A stretch of 28,463 nt of DNA, from NCBI GenBank assembly GCA_964354265.1, contig CAYGYY010000023.1, forward strand, positions 1 through 28,463, written 5' to 3'. Positions within the stretch are counted from its first letter, which is position 1. Each line of letters begins with the position of its first letter. The position numbers and the translations under genes are program-made. Below are positions 6,708 to 16,044 of this stretch, piece by piece. The notes below the pieces were generated by a model. That model saw only the letters and a list, made by a program, of their open reading frames with translations. It was not told where the DNA came from and did no database searches. The DNA comes from Fen731 sp964354265 (lineage in GTDB: Bacteria; Actinomycetota; Humimicrobiia; Humimicrobiales; Humimicrobiaceae).

Positions 6708-8837
6708 ATGCCAAATTTGACACTTTTGCGTATCTTACCTTTCATCGGTGCACTTATCTGCATGCTTCTTGCTATGGTCTTTGCTTCCATGGTAAGGAAG
6801 AAAAACAGGGGCACGCCTAAAATGGTCGAGATATCCAATGCGATTTTTCTCGGTAGCAGAGCCTATTTAAACCAGCAGGCAAAGATAATGTTTATATTCT
6901 TTGTTGTAATTGAGGTACTGCTCGGCGTTATGGTCATATTCGGATATCTTGAGTGGCCATCTCTTCCAGCTTTTGCAACAGGCATGGGATTCAGCCTTCT
7001 CATAGGATATATAGGTATGTGGATATCAACCACTTCAAACTCCAGGGTGACTTTTGCAGCTAAAGAAAAAGGGCTTGGAGAAGCTATGAACATCGCATTT
7101 ACCGCAGCCGCTGCCGCTGGGCTTCTGCTTGGAACAGTGGCATTATTTGATACTGCATTCTGGTTTAACATCCTTTACTGGTTTTACAGCAAATCGGTCC
7201 CTGATCCCGCTCTTGCCATGGAAAATGTAGTAAATATCCTCATCACGTTTACAATAGGGGCAAGTTTTGCAGCATTCTTTATGAGGACCGGGGGAGGAAT
7301 ATATACAAAAGCTGCTGATATGGGCGCTGATTATGTAGGAAAGCTTGAGTCAGGTCTTGAAGAAGATGATTACCGGAATCCCGCAACAATTGCAGATAAT
7401 ATCGGCGATAATGTAGGGGATGTCGGGGGAATGAAGGCAGACGCACTGGAGTCATGGGTAGGCGCAATAATTGCAACAGAATTCCTCGGATTCCTGGCAT
7501 TTCAGGGTTCCCCTTTCATGTTGCACAGCATATTGCTGCCTATGATAATTTCAACTGCAGGAGCTATTGCATCAATACTTGCCATTTTCATAATAAAAAG
7601 CATAGTCGGCAGGTATAAGGAAAATGCAACAGTCAGCCTGCTTACGGGCACGACTCTTGCTGGGCTTCTTATAACAGTTATGGCAATAATCGTACTCTCA
7701 TTCTTTACTGTCAGGTATGTCCTGGGGCCTGAATATGACTTCCTTTTCTGGTCGTCGCTGGGTGGTGTTTTTGCGGGTTTCCTGATAGGTTTATTCACCC
7801 TCCTATATACTGATTCAAGATACAGGCCCACCAGGAATATTGCAGAGAGCGCTAAATCAGGTGCGGCCACTGTTGTAGTAAATGGCCTGGCTTATGGAAT
7901 GGAAAGTTCTATTTTACCTGCATTTACAGTAATTGGCGTTATGCTTTTCAGTTTCTATGTTTCCGGTGGCGCTGCAGATTTCAAGATGGGTCTTTACGGA
8001 GTGTCGCTTGCAGCAGTATCAATGCTTGCCATCTCGCCATTTGCTATAACAATAGATGTATATGGCCCGATAGCCGATAATGCAGGTGGAATAGCAGCAA
8101 TGACAGAGCTTCCTCCAAGCGTCAGGAAAACAACAGACAAGCTTGATGCCGTAGGAAACACAACAGCAGCAATAGGCAAGGGATTGCTTATTGGAAGCGC
8201 TGCAATTACTGCGCTTGCGCTCGGCCAGGCATATTTTTCCAAAATCGAACTTTTAAACGTCAATGTGGTCCTGGATTTCATGAGGGACCCGAAAATCCTT
8301 GCGGGACTTTTTACCGGAGTAGTCATTCCGTTTTTGTTTGCCTCGCTTCTTATAGGTGCTGTCGGAAAAGCTGCAAATAAGGTTGTTATTGAAGCGCGAA
8401 AGCAGATAAAGGAAATAATGGGCGGCGAAGCAAAGGGGGACCCCAAGGCATTCATAACTACAGTGACTGCCGCGGCACAGAAAGGGATAATACTTCCAGG
8501 CATATTAATTTTTGTTATTCCGGTTGTGGTGGGGATACTTCTTGGCCCCGGTGGTGTTGTTGCGCTTATAATAGGCACTCTGCTTTCGGGTTTTGTACAG
8601 GCTATCTTCATGGCAAATGCCGGCGGTGCAATGGATAATGCCAAGAAAAAAATCGAGGAAGAGGGCAAGAAAAACACTCCTGAGCATGCAGCCTCTATTG
8701 TAGGTGATACAGTCGGGGATCCTCTAAAAGATACGGCAGGTCCTTCGATGAACATCCTTATTAAGCTCATAAGTGTAGTGGCGATAGAAACAGCAGTTCT
8801 TGTAGCAGACCTGTCTGGCAAGATATTTCATTTTTAG
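6708..8837 (+). CDS. hppA: Membrane ion-translocating pyrophosphatase, K+-dependent type
   Basis: This 709-residue integral membrane enzyme hydrolyses pyrophosphate to pump H+ or Na+. Family landmarks are all present: GGGIYTKAADMGADYVGK and DNIGDNVGDVGG, which bind Mg-pyrophosphate; the K+-site segment GNTTAAIGKG, where alanine replaces the lysine of K+-independent enzymes; and VGDTVGDPLKDTAGPSMNILIKL near the C-terminus. The length and many transmembrane helices are normal. The usual GMGADLFESY reads GMKADALESW here, an unusual variant beside the ion gate. Whether it pumps Na+ or H+ cannot be settled by eye. The start ATG has AAGGAG eight bases upstream. It is a single gene, divergent from the UroD gene and convergent with the LVIVD/transglutaminase gene 27 bases away. 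Pyrophosphate-driven pumping suits an energy-limited anaerobe. Confidence 0.95.
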   Translation: MPNLTLLRILPFIGALICMLLAMVFASMVRKKNRGTPKMVEISNAIFLGSRAYLNQQAKIMFIFFVVIEVLLGVMVIFGYLEWPSLPAFATGMGFSLLIGYIGMWISTTSNSRVTFAAKEKGLGEAMNIAFTAAAAAGLLLGTVALFDTAFWFNILYWFYSKSVPDPALAMENVVNILITFTIGASFAAFFMRTGGGIYTKAADMGADYVGKLESGLEEDDYRNPATIADNIGDNVGDVGGMKADALESWVGAIIATEFLGFLAFQGSPFMLHSILLPMIISTAGAIASILAIFIIKSIVGRYKENATVSLLTGTTLAGLLITVMAIIVLSFFTVRYVLGPEYDFLFWSSLGGVFAGFLIGLFTLLYTDSRYRPTRNIAESAKSGAATVVVNGLAYGMESSILPAFTVIGVMLFSFYVSGGAADFKMGLYGVSLAAVSMLAISPFAITIDVYGPIADNAGGIAAMTELPPSVRKTTDKLDAVGNTTAAIGKGLLIGSAAITALALGQAYFSKIELLNVNVVLDFMRDPKILAGLFTGVVIPFLFASLLIGAVGKAANKVVIEARKQIKEIMGGEAKGDPKAFITTVTAAAQKGIILPGILIFVIPVVVGILLGPGGVVALIIGTLLSGFVQAIFMANAGGAMDNAKKKIEEEGKKNTPEHAASIVGDTVGDPLKDTAGPSMNILIKLISVVAIETAVLVADLSGKIFHF

Positions 8838-8864
8838 AAGTTTTAGTTTACTCTCTAATAAAAA

Positions 8865-11489
8865 TCAATTATATATCTCGAGGTCGGTCAAATCGAGGTT
8901 GACAATGCTATAGTAAAGTCTCTGCTCAACATCAGGGGTGCTGTTTCCATCCCAATTGTATTTGAAACCGTCATAGTAATAACTTGTCCAGTCCATAGTC
9001 TGGCTTTCATATAAGAAACTTGTACCTTTTTCAGTAGCAAGATTTAAATAATAATCTGTATTCATAAAGCCATTTTCCTGGGTGATATCAATAGGTATCC
9101 ATCCATACCCTGGGAGTTTTACCTCGACCCAGGCATGTCCCACATCGAGCGTCTTGTTATTTTCCCCAAGTATCAATGTAACCGGTATTCCTCCAACTAC
9201 TCTTGAAGGTATACCGTTTGCCCTTAAAAGTGCGGTATATAAAATTGCATAATCAGCGCATACACCTTTTCCGATTTCCAGTATCTCAGACGCATTCATG
9301 AACTGGTAATTCCTGTCTTCTGCTCTATCCCAATCATAATATAGATTTGAAGCCACATAATCATAGATTTTTTTTGCTTTTAATACCGGGTCTGTTTGAT
9401 TTCCTGCAGCTTTTTTTGCTGCAGATATTATGGACGGATGGTAGATGTCTATAAAAAGGTCCTCTCCGGTATACAAATCGAGGTCCTCATCGTCAGGCTC
9501 ATAATCCAGGTTTTCAGTGGATAACTGCATAATATCATATTCATACATGGAAACACTATTTGTAATGCTTGCTGTAATCTTTTCACCGGCTTCGAGTTTT
9601 AAGGATTTATTGAATTTCAGGTGCGTAAGCATATTCCAGGAATCATCAAAAAGCTGGTCCGTATCGGTTACGCTTGCGGTGATACTGTTTACAGTCTGCC
9701 AGGGGGCAAATGTAAGCGGTGTCCTTAAATAGCATTCCAGGTCCTTTAATGTTATATTGCTGTTATTATTAAGGATGCATTCTATCCTGACATCAAAAGT
9801 ATGTTCTTTTAAAGGCGCCGTAGGGCTAGCCTGGTTTTTTACTTCTATTTCGATTTCGTCTGTTGTTTCGTATTTGCCGTCTGATACCTGCAACCTTACA
9901 GTGTAACTACCAGGTTTGTTAAAACTGGCAACAAGCTCTTCGCCCTTTTCAGAGATTGCAAACTGTGCTTCTGGCATATCTGTAAATCCGGTGGAAAAAT
10001 CAGAGCCGGTTTTCTTTTCGGATAATTCTTCTCCATTTATTTCCCACAAATAAGTGAGCTTCTCACCCTCCGGGTCATAGGAATCAAGAGCTGTGAAAAA
10101 AACCGGGTTTTGCCCTGAAAAAGTCAGATCATCTATCCTGTCTCCGAACACCTCGACTTCTGCAACTGGAGCTTTATTTGCCTTATCGCCGGTTTCCTCT
10201 GCTATTAGGCCTTCACCGGGCTGCTCTTTCTGCAATCCGATAATTACAAGCCCTTCAAACCCGTCCGCTATATAACCGTAGTCTCCGCTAATTGCAATAT
10301 CATATGAGTTTCCGCCAGTATTCAGTATTGTTATTACAGATGGTTTAGAGATGTCTGTGGCATCAACTACAGAAATCCCGCCCTCGTTGTTTGATACAAA
10401 CAGAAAATCATCCTTCATATCGATTTCCCAGGCACCTCCAACTATGACAGATCTGCCCGCGGTTTCCGGTTTTTCAGGATCAGATACATCGACTACCTGG
10501 AGAAAGCTGTCAGTATATTTCTGGCTTTCATCATCATATATGCTGCTTGAGAGATAAGCCTCTTTATCTTTAGCATAGACAGACCATGAGTTTGCCGGGA
10601 CATCGCAAAAACCTGAAACTGAAGGCTTTGATTTATCAGATACATCGACTACAAAAAACCTGCTTTTTCCCAGGTAGTCTTTTTCCTGGAAATCATAGTA
10701 AGTGTTGTTTATGTATGCATAATTGCCTATCACATACAGGCCATTGGGCTGCCCTTCTATGCTGCACTGGCCTTTTAGCTCAGGGTTACTTTTATCGCTT
10801 AAGTCAATTATCTCCAGTGCGCTTTCTGCATAATTTTCAAAAATCCTTGTGGAATTCAAATAGGCATACCCGCCTTGAATTACAAGTCCCTGTACTGATT
10901 TCTGTCCGGTTGAACCGGAAATGTAATCCCCGACAACTGTTGGGTTCTTCTTGTCCCTTATATCTATGACCTTAAATCCACAAATAGAATAAATCTCTGA
11001 ATTACCGGACTGCTCCCCGTTTTGGGTATCTTCTTGCCCGGTTTCTGGACTTTGCCAATCGGTATAGGATACATAAGCATAATCTTCCTGTATCATCACT
11101 ATATTTGCCGCATTTATGCCGCTGCACTTTCCAATGATATAAGGATTTTCCTTGTCTCTTGCATCAACAACAAACATTATTCCAAGGTCATTTGTAAGAT
11201 AAGCAAATCCACCCTGTGATTTGACATCTATTGCCTGTCCGGGGATTTTTAATTTTGATATTACAAACGGTTCCGGTTTTTCAAGCACTGTTGATTCTTC
11301 AGCTGTTGTTTCAGCAGTTTCAGTTGCATTTTCCGTGGACCCGCTTTCTTCCCAATCCTGTTCTTCTTCTGCAGTCCAGGGAGCATTTAAACCAGGGGAA
11401 AAGCAGCACGAGACCTGTGATATTACAATTGTCAGGCAAACAAATAAACTTAAAAACAGTGGGAAAAACTTTTTTATTAACATTGCCAT
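8865..11489 (-). CDS. Exported LVIVD-repeat / PKD-like / transglutaminase-domain protein
   Basis: An 874-residue surface protein. The N-terminus is a hydrophobic signal (9-27) ending VSCC, a loose lipobox, then an acidic linker to about 70. Residues 75-420 hold about seven LVIVD-type repeats with the recurring motif VVDVSDKSKP (for example at 106, 174, 227, 280, 332, 374), expected to form a beta-propeller. Residues 440-551 form a PKD/Ig-like domain. Residues 563-655 resemble a transglutaminase N-terminal strand domain, and 705-805 are a transglutaminase-like protease fold with triad C744 (GVCADY), H785 (GHAWVEV) and D801. In such bacterial proteins this fold often acts as a protease or amidase. 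The start ATG overlaps the stop of the zinc-ribbon gene (TAATG) and lacks a clear ribosome-binding site, which suggests coupling. Confidence 0.88.
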   Translation of the reverse strand: MAMLIKKFFPLFLSLFVCLTIVISQVSCCFSPGLNAPWTAEEEQDWEESGSTENATETAETTAEESTVLEKPEPFVISKLKIPGQAIDVKSQGGFAYLTNDLGIMFVVDARDKENPYIIGKCSGINAANIVMIQEDYAYVSYTDWQSPETGQEDTQNGEQSGNSEIYSICGFKVIDIRDKKNPTVVGDYISGSTGQKSVQGLVIQGGYAYLNSTRIFENYAESALEIIDLSDKSNPELKGQCSIEGQPNGLYVIGNYAYINNTYYDFQEKDYLGKSRFFVVDVSDKSKPSVSGFCDVPANSWSVYAKDKEAYLSSSIYDDESQKYTDSFLQVVDVSDPEKPETAGRSVIVGGAWEIDMKDDFLFVSNNEGGISVVDATDISKPSVITILNTGGNSYDIAISGDYGYIADGFEGLVIIGLQKEQPGEGLIAEETGDKANKAPVAEVEVFGDRIDDLTFSGQNPVFFTALDSYDPEGEKLTYLWEINGEELSEKKTGSDFSTGFTDMPEAQFAISEKGEELVASFNKPGSYTVRLQVSDGKYETTDEIEIEVKNQASPTAPLKEHTFDVRIECILNNNSNITLKDLECYLRTPLTFAPWQTVNSITASVTDTDQLFDDSWNMLTHLKFNKSLKLEAGEKITASITNSVSMYEYDIMQLSTENLDYEPDDEDLDLYTGEDLFIDIYHPSIISAAKKAAGNQTDPVLKAKKIYDYVASNLYYDWDRAEDRNYQFMNASEILEIGKGVCADYAILYTALLRANGIPSRVVGGIPVTLILGENNKTLDVGHAWVEVKLPGYGWIPIDITQENGFMNTDYYLNLATEKGTSFLYESQTMDWTSYYYDGFKYNWDGNSTPDVEQRLYYSIVNLDLTDLEIYN

Positions 11490-11926
11490 TAAAGTTTTAG
11501 TTTATAACCACAATACGGGCATAAGTTGAAGTCTTCCTTTATATCCTTGCCACAATCAGGGCATTTATCCTTTTCTATCTTCCTGACGTGTGTTCCTTCC
11601 TTATATTCAACAATCTTATCCATGCCTATATCATCTGCCGTAAGATTGAAATCCTTGAATATCTGGTTCATTACACGAGCCTGATCCTCTGTAAATTCCC
11701 CTTCTTCCCTGAATTTGTCATAGACCCTTAAATAAAGTTCGACAATGTCTTCCTTTTCGAACTTGTTAAGGACTGCGACCTCATTTTCCATTAACTCTTT
11801 ATAAACAATGATATTATCCTCTATGGTCTCGAATTTCTTATCAAGCATTTCATCACATTTTGTGCAATAAGGAGAATCTGTTTCTTCCTTTATCTCTTTT
11901 CCGCATTCAACGCATTTTTTTGCCAT
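11489..11926 (-). CDS. Double zinc-ribbon protein
   Basis: This 145-residue cytosolic protein has a zinc-ribbon pair at each end. The N-terminal one is C5-x2-C8 with C21-x2-C24 (KKCVECGK, then YCTKCD). The C-terminal one is C122-x2-C125 with C136-x2-C139 (DKCPDCGK, then LCPYCGYKLKL). The middle is helical and charged, with no recognised domain. The start used is the ATG at 11926, because GGAGGAG lies five bases upstream; an in-frame ATG four codons earlier lies across that site and is unlikely. The coupled position before the large exported protein (1-base overlap) hints at shared control, but no function can be named. The 110-base gap to the nuclease gene may hold its promoter. Confidence 0.75.
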   Translation of the reverse strand: MAKKCVECGKEIKEETDSPYCTKCDEMLDKKFETIEDNIIVYKELMENEVAVLNKFEKEDIVELYLRVYDKFREEGEFTEDQARVMNQIFKDFNLTADDIGMDKIVEYKEGTHVRKIEKDKCPDCGKDIKEDFNLCPYCGYKLKL

Positions 11927-12036
11927 TTGCTCCTCCAAACATATTCCTAATTGTGTTTCTAAATGAAGAAATAATATAACATAAAATCCTCAAATATTCT
12001 AAAGTAAAAATCCGGGGCGCAGAACTGCTGAAAAAA

Positions 12037-13704
12037 TCAAGCGAGTTTTTTAAGCTTCTGCAAAATGTGGTACAAACCTTCGGTGTCAAGCTTGCAATAA
12101 TCTTCCAGGTTTTGCCTTATTGTTTTAATTTGTTCGTCAATTTCTTCTACAATATTTTCCCTGCCACCTGTTGTTCCGGGATTATTTGCTGAAATGAAAT
12201 CCTTCCAGAGAGCAGAGCCTTCAAGAAAGCTTATGCTGGCAATATCGCCATTTGCGATAGGCAGGTCTTTATAACTTTTTTCTGTCAGCGAAGGCAGGAC
12301 TTTTTTGATTGAAGCGCTTCCTTTCTGGGAAACATCATAGAAATAAAAATTTTTAAACGGGTCGAACAGATCAACTATCCTGCTGGCGACCATAAATATC
12401 CATCCTGTGTCGCTGCTGTTAAAAGCTGCAAGATCACGCAATACGGACCTTTCAAAAGACTCGTCATAGACTATTACGCTTCCTGTGAAGGCCTGAATGC
12501 CGTCTTCGCCGGAAGTAACCCCCAGCTTTTCTTTCAGGGCTTCTGTCAGCTCTTTCCTGGGATCGCTTTTTCCGTCTGCAAGGAATGAAAAGTGTTCAGG
12601 GGAGCATTCTGGAGTCCTTGCGATATGCAGTGAAAATTGAAATGGTATGTTCTGGTAAGGCCTTGTGTTTTCTATCAGTGGAACTGGAGACGCAAAAGTC
12701 TCAAAGTCAAGAAAATATAAAGGATACTCTATTTTATTTAAAAAATCCGCAATCGCAGGTTTATCCACCCAACTTCGTGAATTCTTCACACAGTCGATCT
12801 GGATTTTTTGTTTGTAATTTATTCCTGAAAAACCCTCGGGTATCTCATGTATATATTCTATTCCGCAATCATTCATCCTTCTGGCGATTTTATTAGTAAT
12901 CGAATATAGATAAAAAATGCTTTTATCGCTTACATGTTCCCAGCACCTTGCTTTTAAAGGACAGTTAAAGGGGCTGTCGCAAAACTTCCCGACTCCTGTT
13001 TCCGGTATATCATCACTGGATATGATCCGCATCATCTGTCTCAGGTCGTTTTTTATATGCGGCAGTACTCTATCCACTTCTTCCGATACCTCGACTAACT
13101 TAAAAATACTGAATGGATCCAACTCCCCGTTCCTTATATATTCACTGTTTATATGCATCACATAGACATTCCTTATATCAAGCCCTGCCTTCAGGTAGCA
13201 ATATTTCTGGAATGCGACGTCATAAATGGTTACCGCCTTTACTCCTGTCGAACTCTTAACTTCCACAATATCCCAGGATTTTCCAGGGAATCGTCCTGGA
13301 CAATCAGATACCGGGTCAATTGCCGGATCCGTAATAATTGCCGGGCGTGACCCATTTGCGGGGACAAGTATGTCTGCTCTCGCATACAGGTCGACTGCTG
13401 CCTGTTTAGTAACATTTTCTTCCCTGGAAACAAAGCCTGCCTCAAACAGCGGTTTCCTTAAATCCAGGAGGTTTTGTGTTCTCTTTAGATTATCATCAAG
13501 ATTTCCTTCTATCCCTGTTTCGATACCATCTTTATAGCGCAGTTTTGCAAGATTGCCGATAATATGACCTATTTTGAAGTTAAATTTTGCCCTGGGGTCA
13601 TGTCCGGGTATGCTTTTTTTGTCATTGATATAGTACCAGAAATACTTTGGACATTGCCTGTATATAAGATAAGATGATTTGCTGATTAGTTTTCTATTTG
13701 CCAT
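12037..13704 (-). CDS. DUF2779 protein: Cas4/RecB-like nuclease fused to DEDD-type exonuclease fold
   Basis: This 555-residue protein matches DUF2779-containing nucleases. The N-terminal part (1-255) is PD-(D/E)xK-like: D111 in ARADIL and E148-x-K150 in IVEVKSS. Four cysteines, C18 plus C242, C248 and C254 (FCDSPFNCPLKARCW), are placed as in iron-sulfur Cas4/AddB-type nucleases. The C-terminal part (328-550) resembles a DEDD 3'-5' exonuclease: LDFETF (D333, E335), YDESFERSVL (about 413) and the terminal YCKLDTEGLYHIL (D540). Both fused folds act on nucleic acids in known relatives, but the biological role of DUF2779 is unassigned. It follows an HD-domain gene by 28 bases on the same strand, probably one operon. 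No CRISPR repeats or cas genes are in the window, so a Cas role is not indicated. Confidence 0.85.
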   Translation of the reverse strand: MANRKLISKSSYLIYRQCPKYFWYYINDKKSIPGHDPRAKFNFKIGHIIGNLAKLRYKDGIETGIEGNLDDNLKRTQNLLDLRKPLFEAGFVSREENVTKQAAVDLYARADILVPANGSRPAIITDPAIDPVSDCPGRFPGKSWDIVEVKSSTGVKAVTIYDVAFQKYCYLKAGLDIRNVYVMHINSEYIRNGELDPFSIFKLVEVSEEVDRVLPHIKNDLRQMMRIISSDDIPETGVGKFCDSPFNCPLKARCWEHVSDKSIFYLYSITNKIARRMNDCGIEYIHEIPEGFSGINYKQKIQIDCVKNSRSWVDKPAIADFLNKIEYPLYFLDFETFASPVPLIENTRPYQNIPFQFSLHIARTPECSPEHFSFLADGKSDPRKELTEALKEKLGVTSGEDGIQAFTGSVIVYDESFERSVLRDLAAFNSSDTGWIFMVASRIVDLFDPFKNFYFYDVSQKGSASIKKVLPSLTEKSYKDLPIANGDIASISFLEGSALWKDFISANNPGTTGGRENIVEEIDEQIKTIRQNLEDYCKLDTEGLYHILQKLKKLA

Positions 13705-13732
13705 TAATAATTAAGATGTCACCCCGGTTTAA

Positions 13733-14869
13733 TTAAAATCCATCATAAATACTATTCAAATCAAGGCCGGAGATATTAATATCCCTGTATTTTCTCTTCA
13801 GGTTTTCCATTGCCTCAGAAAGGTTGTCATTGCTTATGCCATTTTTAACTGACAGGTATGCCTCAATGAATGCTGCAAGATCATCTGCAGCCTTTACCAT
13901 TTTTCCGTCTCTTTTAACTGTATTTTCAAATTCAGACTCTGTATACATCCTGATATTTTCATGCCAGCTTTTCGGCAGCAGCTTAAATATCTTTTTCTCC
14001 ATTTCACTTCTTTCGTAATCCTTTATAAGCTCATCCAGTCCTTCTACTGATTTCTTGACAGGATTTATTATGTCTCTTGTCAGCACTTCGGGCAAATCAT
14101 GGAAAAGCCCTGTAAAATAATTATTTATTATCCTCTCATCTTCAAAACCGAGCATATAAGAAAAAAGATATGAAAAGATGGCAACTACAAGCATATGTCC
14201 AAGAACGGATGTCTTCGGGACCCTGTAAAGATGGCTCCATCTTATCTGAAATCTGAGCTGGCCGCATATATCTATAAATGTCAGCAGGTCGGGGCAACCC
14301 AGGAACTTGCTGACGCCTGGCATGCCGGAATATTTTAGCTGTTCCTTTTCGATACTGTTCTTTATTTCATCTATCTGATAGCCATCCGGATCAAATCTCT
14401 GTATCAGCCTGAATTCCCACTTCGTCACATAGAAATGAGCTGCGCCGAGAATAGCACGGTTTACATCCTGCTTTAAACGATTTTCTTTGTTATCACTGAT
14501 AATATAATCCTTGAACTTTTTACAGAAAATGCTGCCCAGTCCATGGATATCAGGATATATCCTTTCATATGCCCACTGGTTGAGTTTGGAGTATTTCTCC
14601 CTGTTTTGCCTGATTTCATAAAACAGTGGTGGTTTCAAATCAGTAAGTATTATCCTTTGCAAAAATTCGAAAAGCCCGCCTTCTATTATAGCTATCCAAT
14701 TGATAGCAGGGTTGCCCTGTTCCTCCTCAAGCTTTCCCATAACGTATGCCACTATCATTTTATGGGCCTGTTTATCCAGTTCTGTCATTTCCACAGTGCG
14801 GATCTGGTCGTTCCATCTCTGCATCCCCGCAGCCTCATAGATTTTTAGAAGCAATGAATTTTTAAACAT
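13733..14869 (-). CDS. HD-domain phosphohydrolase (YfbR-like core) with long N-terminal region
   Basis: This is a 378-residue protein. The HD metal site is seen as H225 (SVLGHML), H257-D258 (GLFHDLPEVLTRDI) and D329/D330 (KAADDLAAF), with RWSHLYRVP at 210-218 preceding it. This order resembles the HD_3/YfbR 5'-nucleotidase type, whose members remove phosphate from dNMPs. Unlike YfbR (about 200 residues), it carries some 205 extra N-terminal residues with no domain I recognise. The start ATG at 14869 has only a GAAG-like ribosome-binding site; an ATG 15 codons later with GAGG upstream is possible. It lies 30 bases after the transglutaminase lipoprotein gene and 28 before the DUF2779 gene on the same strand. 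Nucleotide or nucleic-acid metabolism is the likely field. Confidence 0.75.
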   Translation of the reverse strand: MFKNSLLLKIYEAAGMQRWNDQIRTVEMTELDKQAHKMIVAYVMGKLEEEQGNPAINWIAIIEGGLFEFLQRIILTDLKPPLFYEIRQNREKYSKLNQWAYERIYPDIHGLGSIFCKKFKDYIISDNKENRLKQDVNRAILGAAHFYVTKWEFRLIQRFDPDGYQIDEIKNSIEKEQLKYSGMPGVSKFLGCPDLLTFIDICGQLRFQIRWSHLYRVPKTSVLGHMLVVAIFSYLFSYMLGFEDERIINNYFTGLFHDLPEVLTRDIINPVKKSVEGLDELIKDYERSEMEKKIFKLLPKSWHENIRMYTESEFENTVKRDGKMVKAADDLAAFIEAYLSVKNGISNDNLSEAMENLKRKYRDINISGLDLNSIYDGF

Positions 14870-14899
14870 ATATGTCTTCTTATTCCTGGCTTTGCCGGA

Positions 14900-15952
14900 C
14901 TAATGTATTGAAATAGATTTTTCAACTCCTATTTCATCCCCATAATAATAATATGCATAATAGTGATATCCAAAAAGTTTAGGGTCGTTTCTGGTAAAAC
15001 TTGTGTATAAATAAACACTCTTTAGATTGTCGAAAGTCGTATCCTGCATAATGCCATTATTATCATCAAATATACAATCAAAAGGCACCCACCCGACATC
15101 CTCAAGATATACTTCAGACCAGTTATGCCCCATTCCTATTTCATCAGGGATGGCATCCGTCGTATAACCTTCCACAACCCTGGCTGGGATACCTTTAGCC
15201 CGGCATAATGTAACGAAAAGGTCGGAATACTCGGTACAATCCCCTCCGCCTCTGGAAAGCGCAGCCGCAGCGCCGCAGTCTTCAGGATTATATCCCTGGT
15301 AGTCAAGCCTTTCAAGGACAAAATCATAAATCGACTGGACAAGGCTAACCTGGTCACTTTCTTTAAAGCTATCAGCAATTTTGACTATCCCGGGATCTTT
15401 TGTCTCAATATTTTTTTCACTGGCGGTGTAAAAGGCGTATTCTTCGCTGCTTAAGGGCCTGTAACTTATTTTTGTTTTCAACTTCTGCGCTCTTTTAAAG
15501 TCATAATCAAAAATCTGTATTTTCATATTTATATCCAGACGTAAACCTTCGTCTGGATTAAGTATCACAAACTTTGCATAACGGGTATTGCCGGACTCAA
15601 ACAATTCAACCGGTCTGATTGAAAAACTGCTTTCAATTACTTTTTGCCTTAACTCATAATCATCCGGAATTACTGATATAAATTCTATCTTACTGGTATC
15701 CCCTGTAACGTTAAAAAAATACGAAATACCCAAATGTATCTGCTGCCCTTTTTCTTCAACGGCTTCAACCCCGTTTATATTACTTTCGACGGTATCTTTC
15801 AAGGTTTCATCAAAAAAACTGCCATTTTCCGCCTCCTTGTTTTCCCCGATGCTATTTTCCGTGGCATCTGCGCACCCTGTAAAAAAGCATCCGGTGCAAA
15901 GGGTGAGGATTAAAAAAGATATTGAAATCATGTTGATAATTGTTATTTTCAT
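14900..15952 (-). CDS. Transglutaminase-like domain lipoprotein
   Basis: A 350-residue exported protein. The N-terminal hydrophobic stretch ends in two candidate lipid-anchor cysteines (LCTGC, C22; then FFTGC, C27), so lipoprotein export is likely. An acidic spacer follows, then a strand-rich region (70-165), then a transglutaminase-like core at about 200-300 with triad C239 (GGGDCTEYS), H276 (GMGHNWSEV) and D292 (VPFDC). Its core resembles that of the 874-residue protein encoded downstream at 8865-11489, although the two share no propeller. The C-terminal tail is tyrosine-rich (HYYAYYYY). As in other bacterial members, peptidase or amidase activity on extracellular protein or peptide is plausible. 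It is divergent from the M29 gene (92 bases between) and is likely first in the minus-strand run through the HD and DUF2779 genes. Confidence 0.85.
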   Translation of the reverse strand: MKITIINMISISFLILTLCTGCFFTGCADATENSIGENKEAENGSFFDETLKDTVESNINGVEAVEEKGQQIHLGISYFFNVTGDTSKIEFISVIPDDYELRQKVIESSFSIRPVELFESGNTRYAKFVILNPDEGLRLDINMKIQIFDYDFKRAQKLKTKISYRPLSSEEYAFYTASEKNIETKDPGIVKIADSFKESDQVSLVQSIYDFVLERLDYQGYNPEDCGAAAALSRGGGDCTEYSDLFVTLCRAKGIPARVVEGYTTDAIPDEIGMGHNWSEVYLEDVGWVPFDCIFDDNNGIMQDTTFDNLKSVYLYTSFTRNDPKLFGYHYYAYYYYGDEIGVEKSISIH

Positions 15953-16044
15953 CTTAGTATATATGAAATAAAATAGAATTTTTTATATATCAAATCTGTT
16001 ATATTATATCGTATAACTTTTTAATTTAAATTATAGGAGAAAAA

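Noticed and set aside
7994..8821. 275-codon minus-strand frame inside hppA
   Set aside because: It is the antisense of a strongly conserved enzyme, rich in A, S, I and P as expected for a mirror frame, with no ribosome-binding site or recognisable domain.
12037..13704. DUF2779 gene as CRISPR Cas4
   Set aside because: The fused exonuclease domain and the absence of any repeat array or cas gene in the window argue against it.
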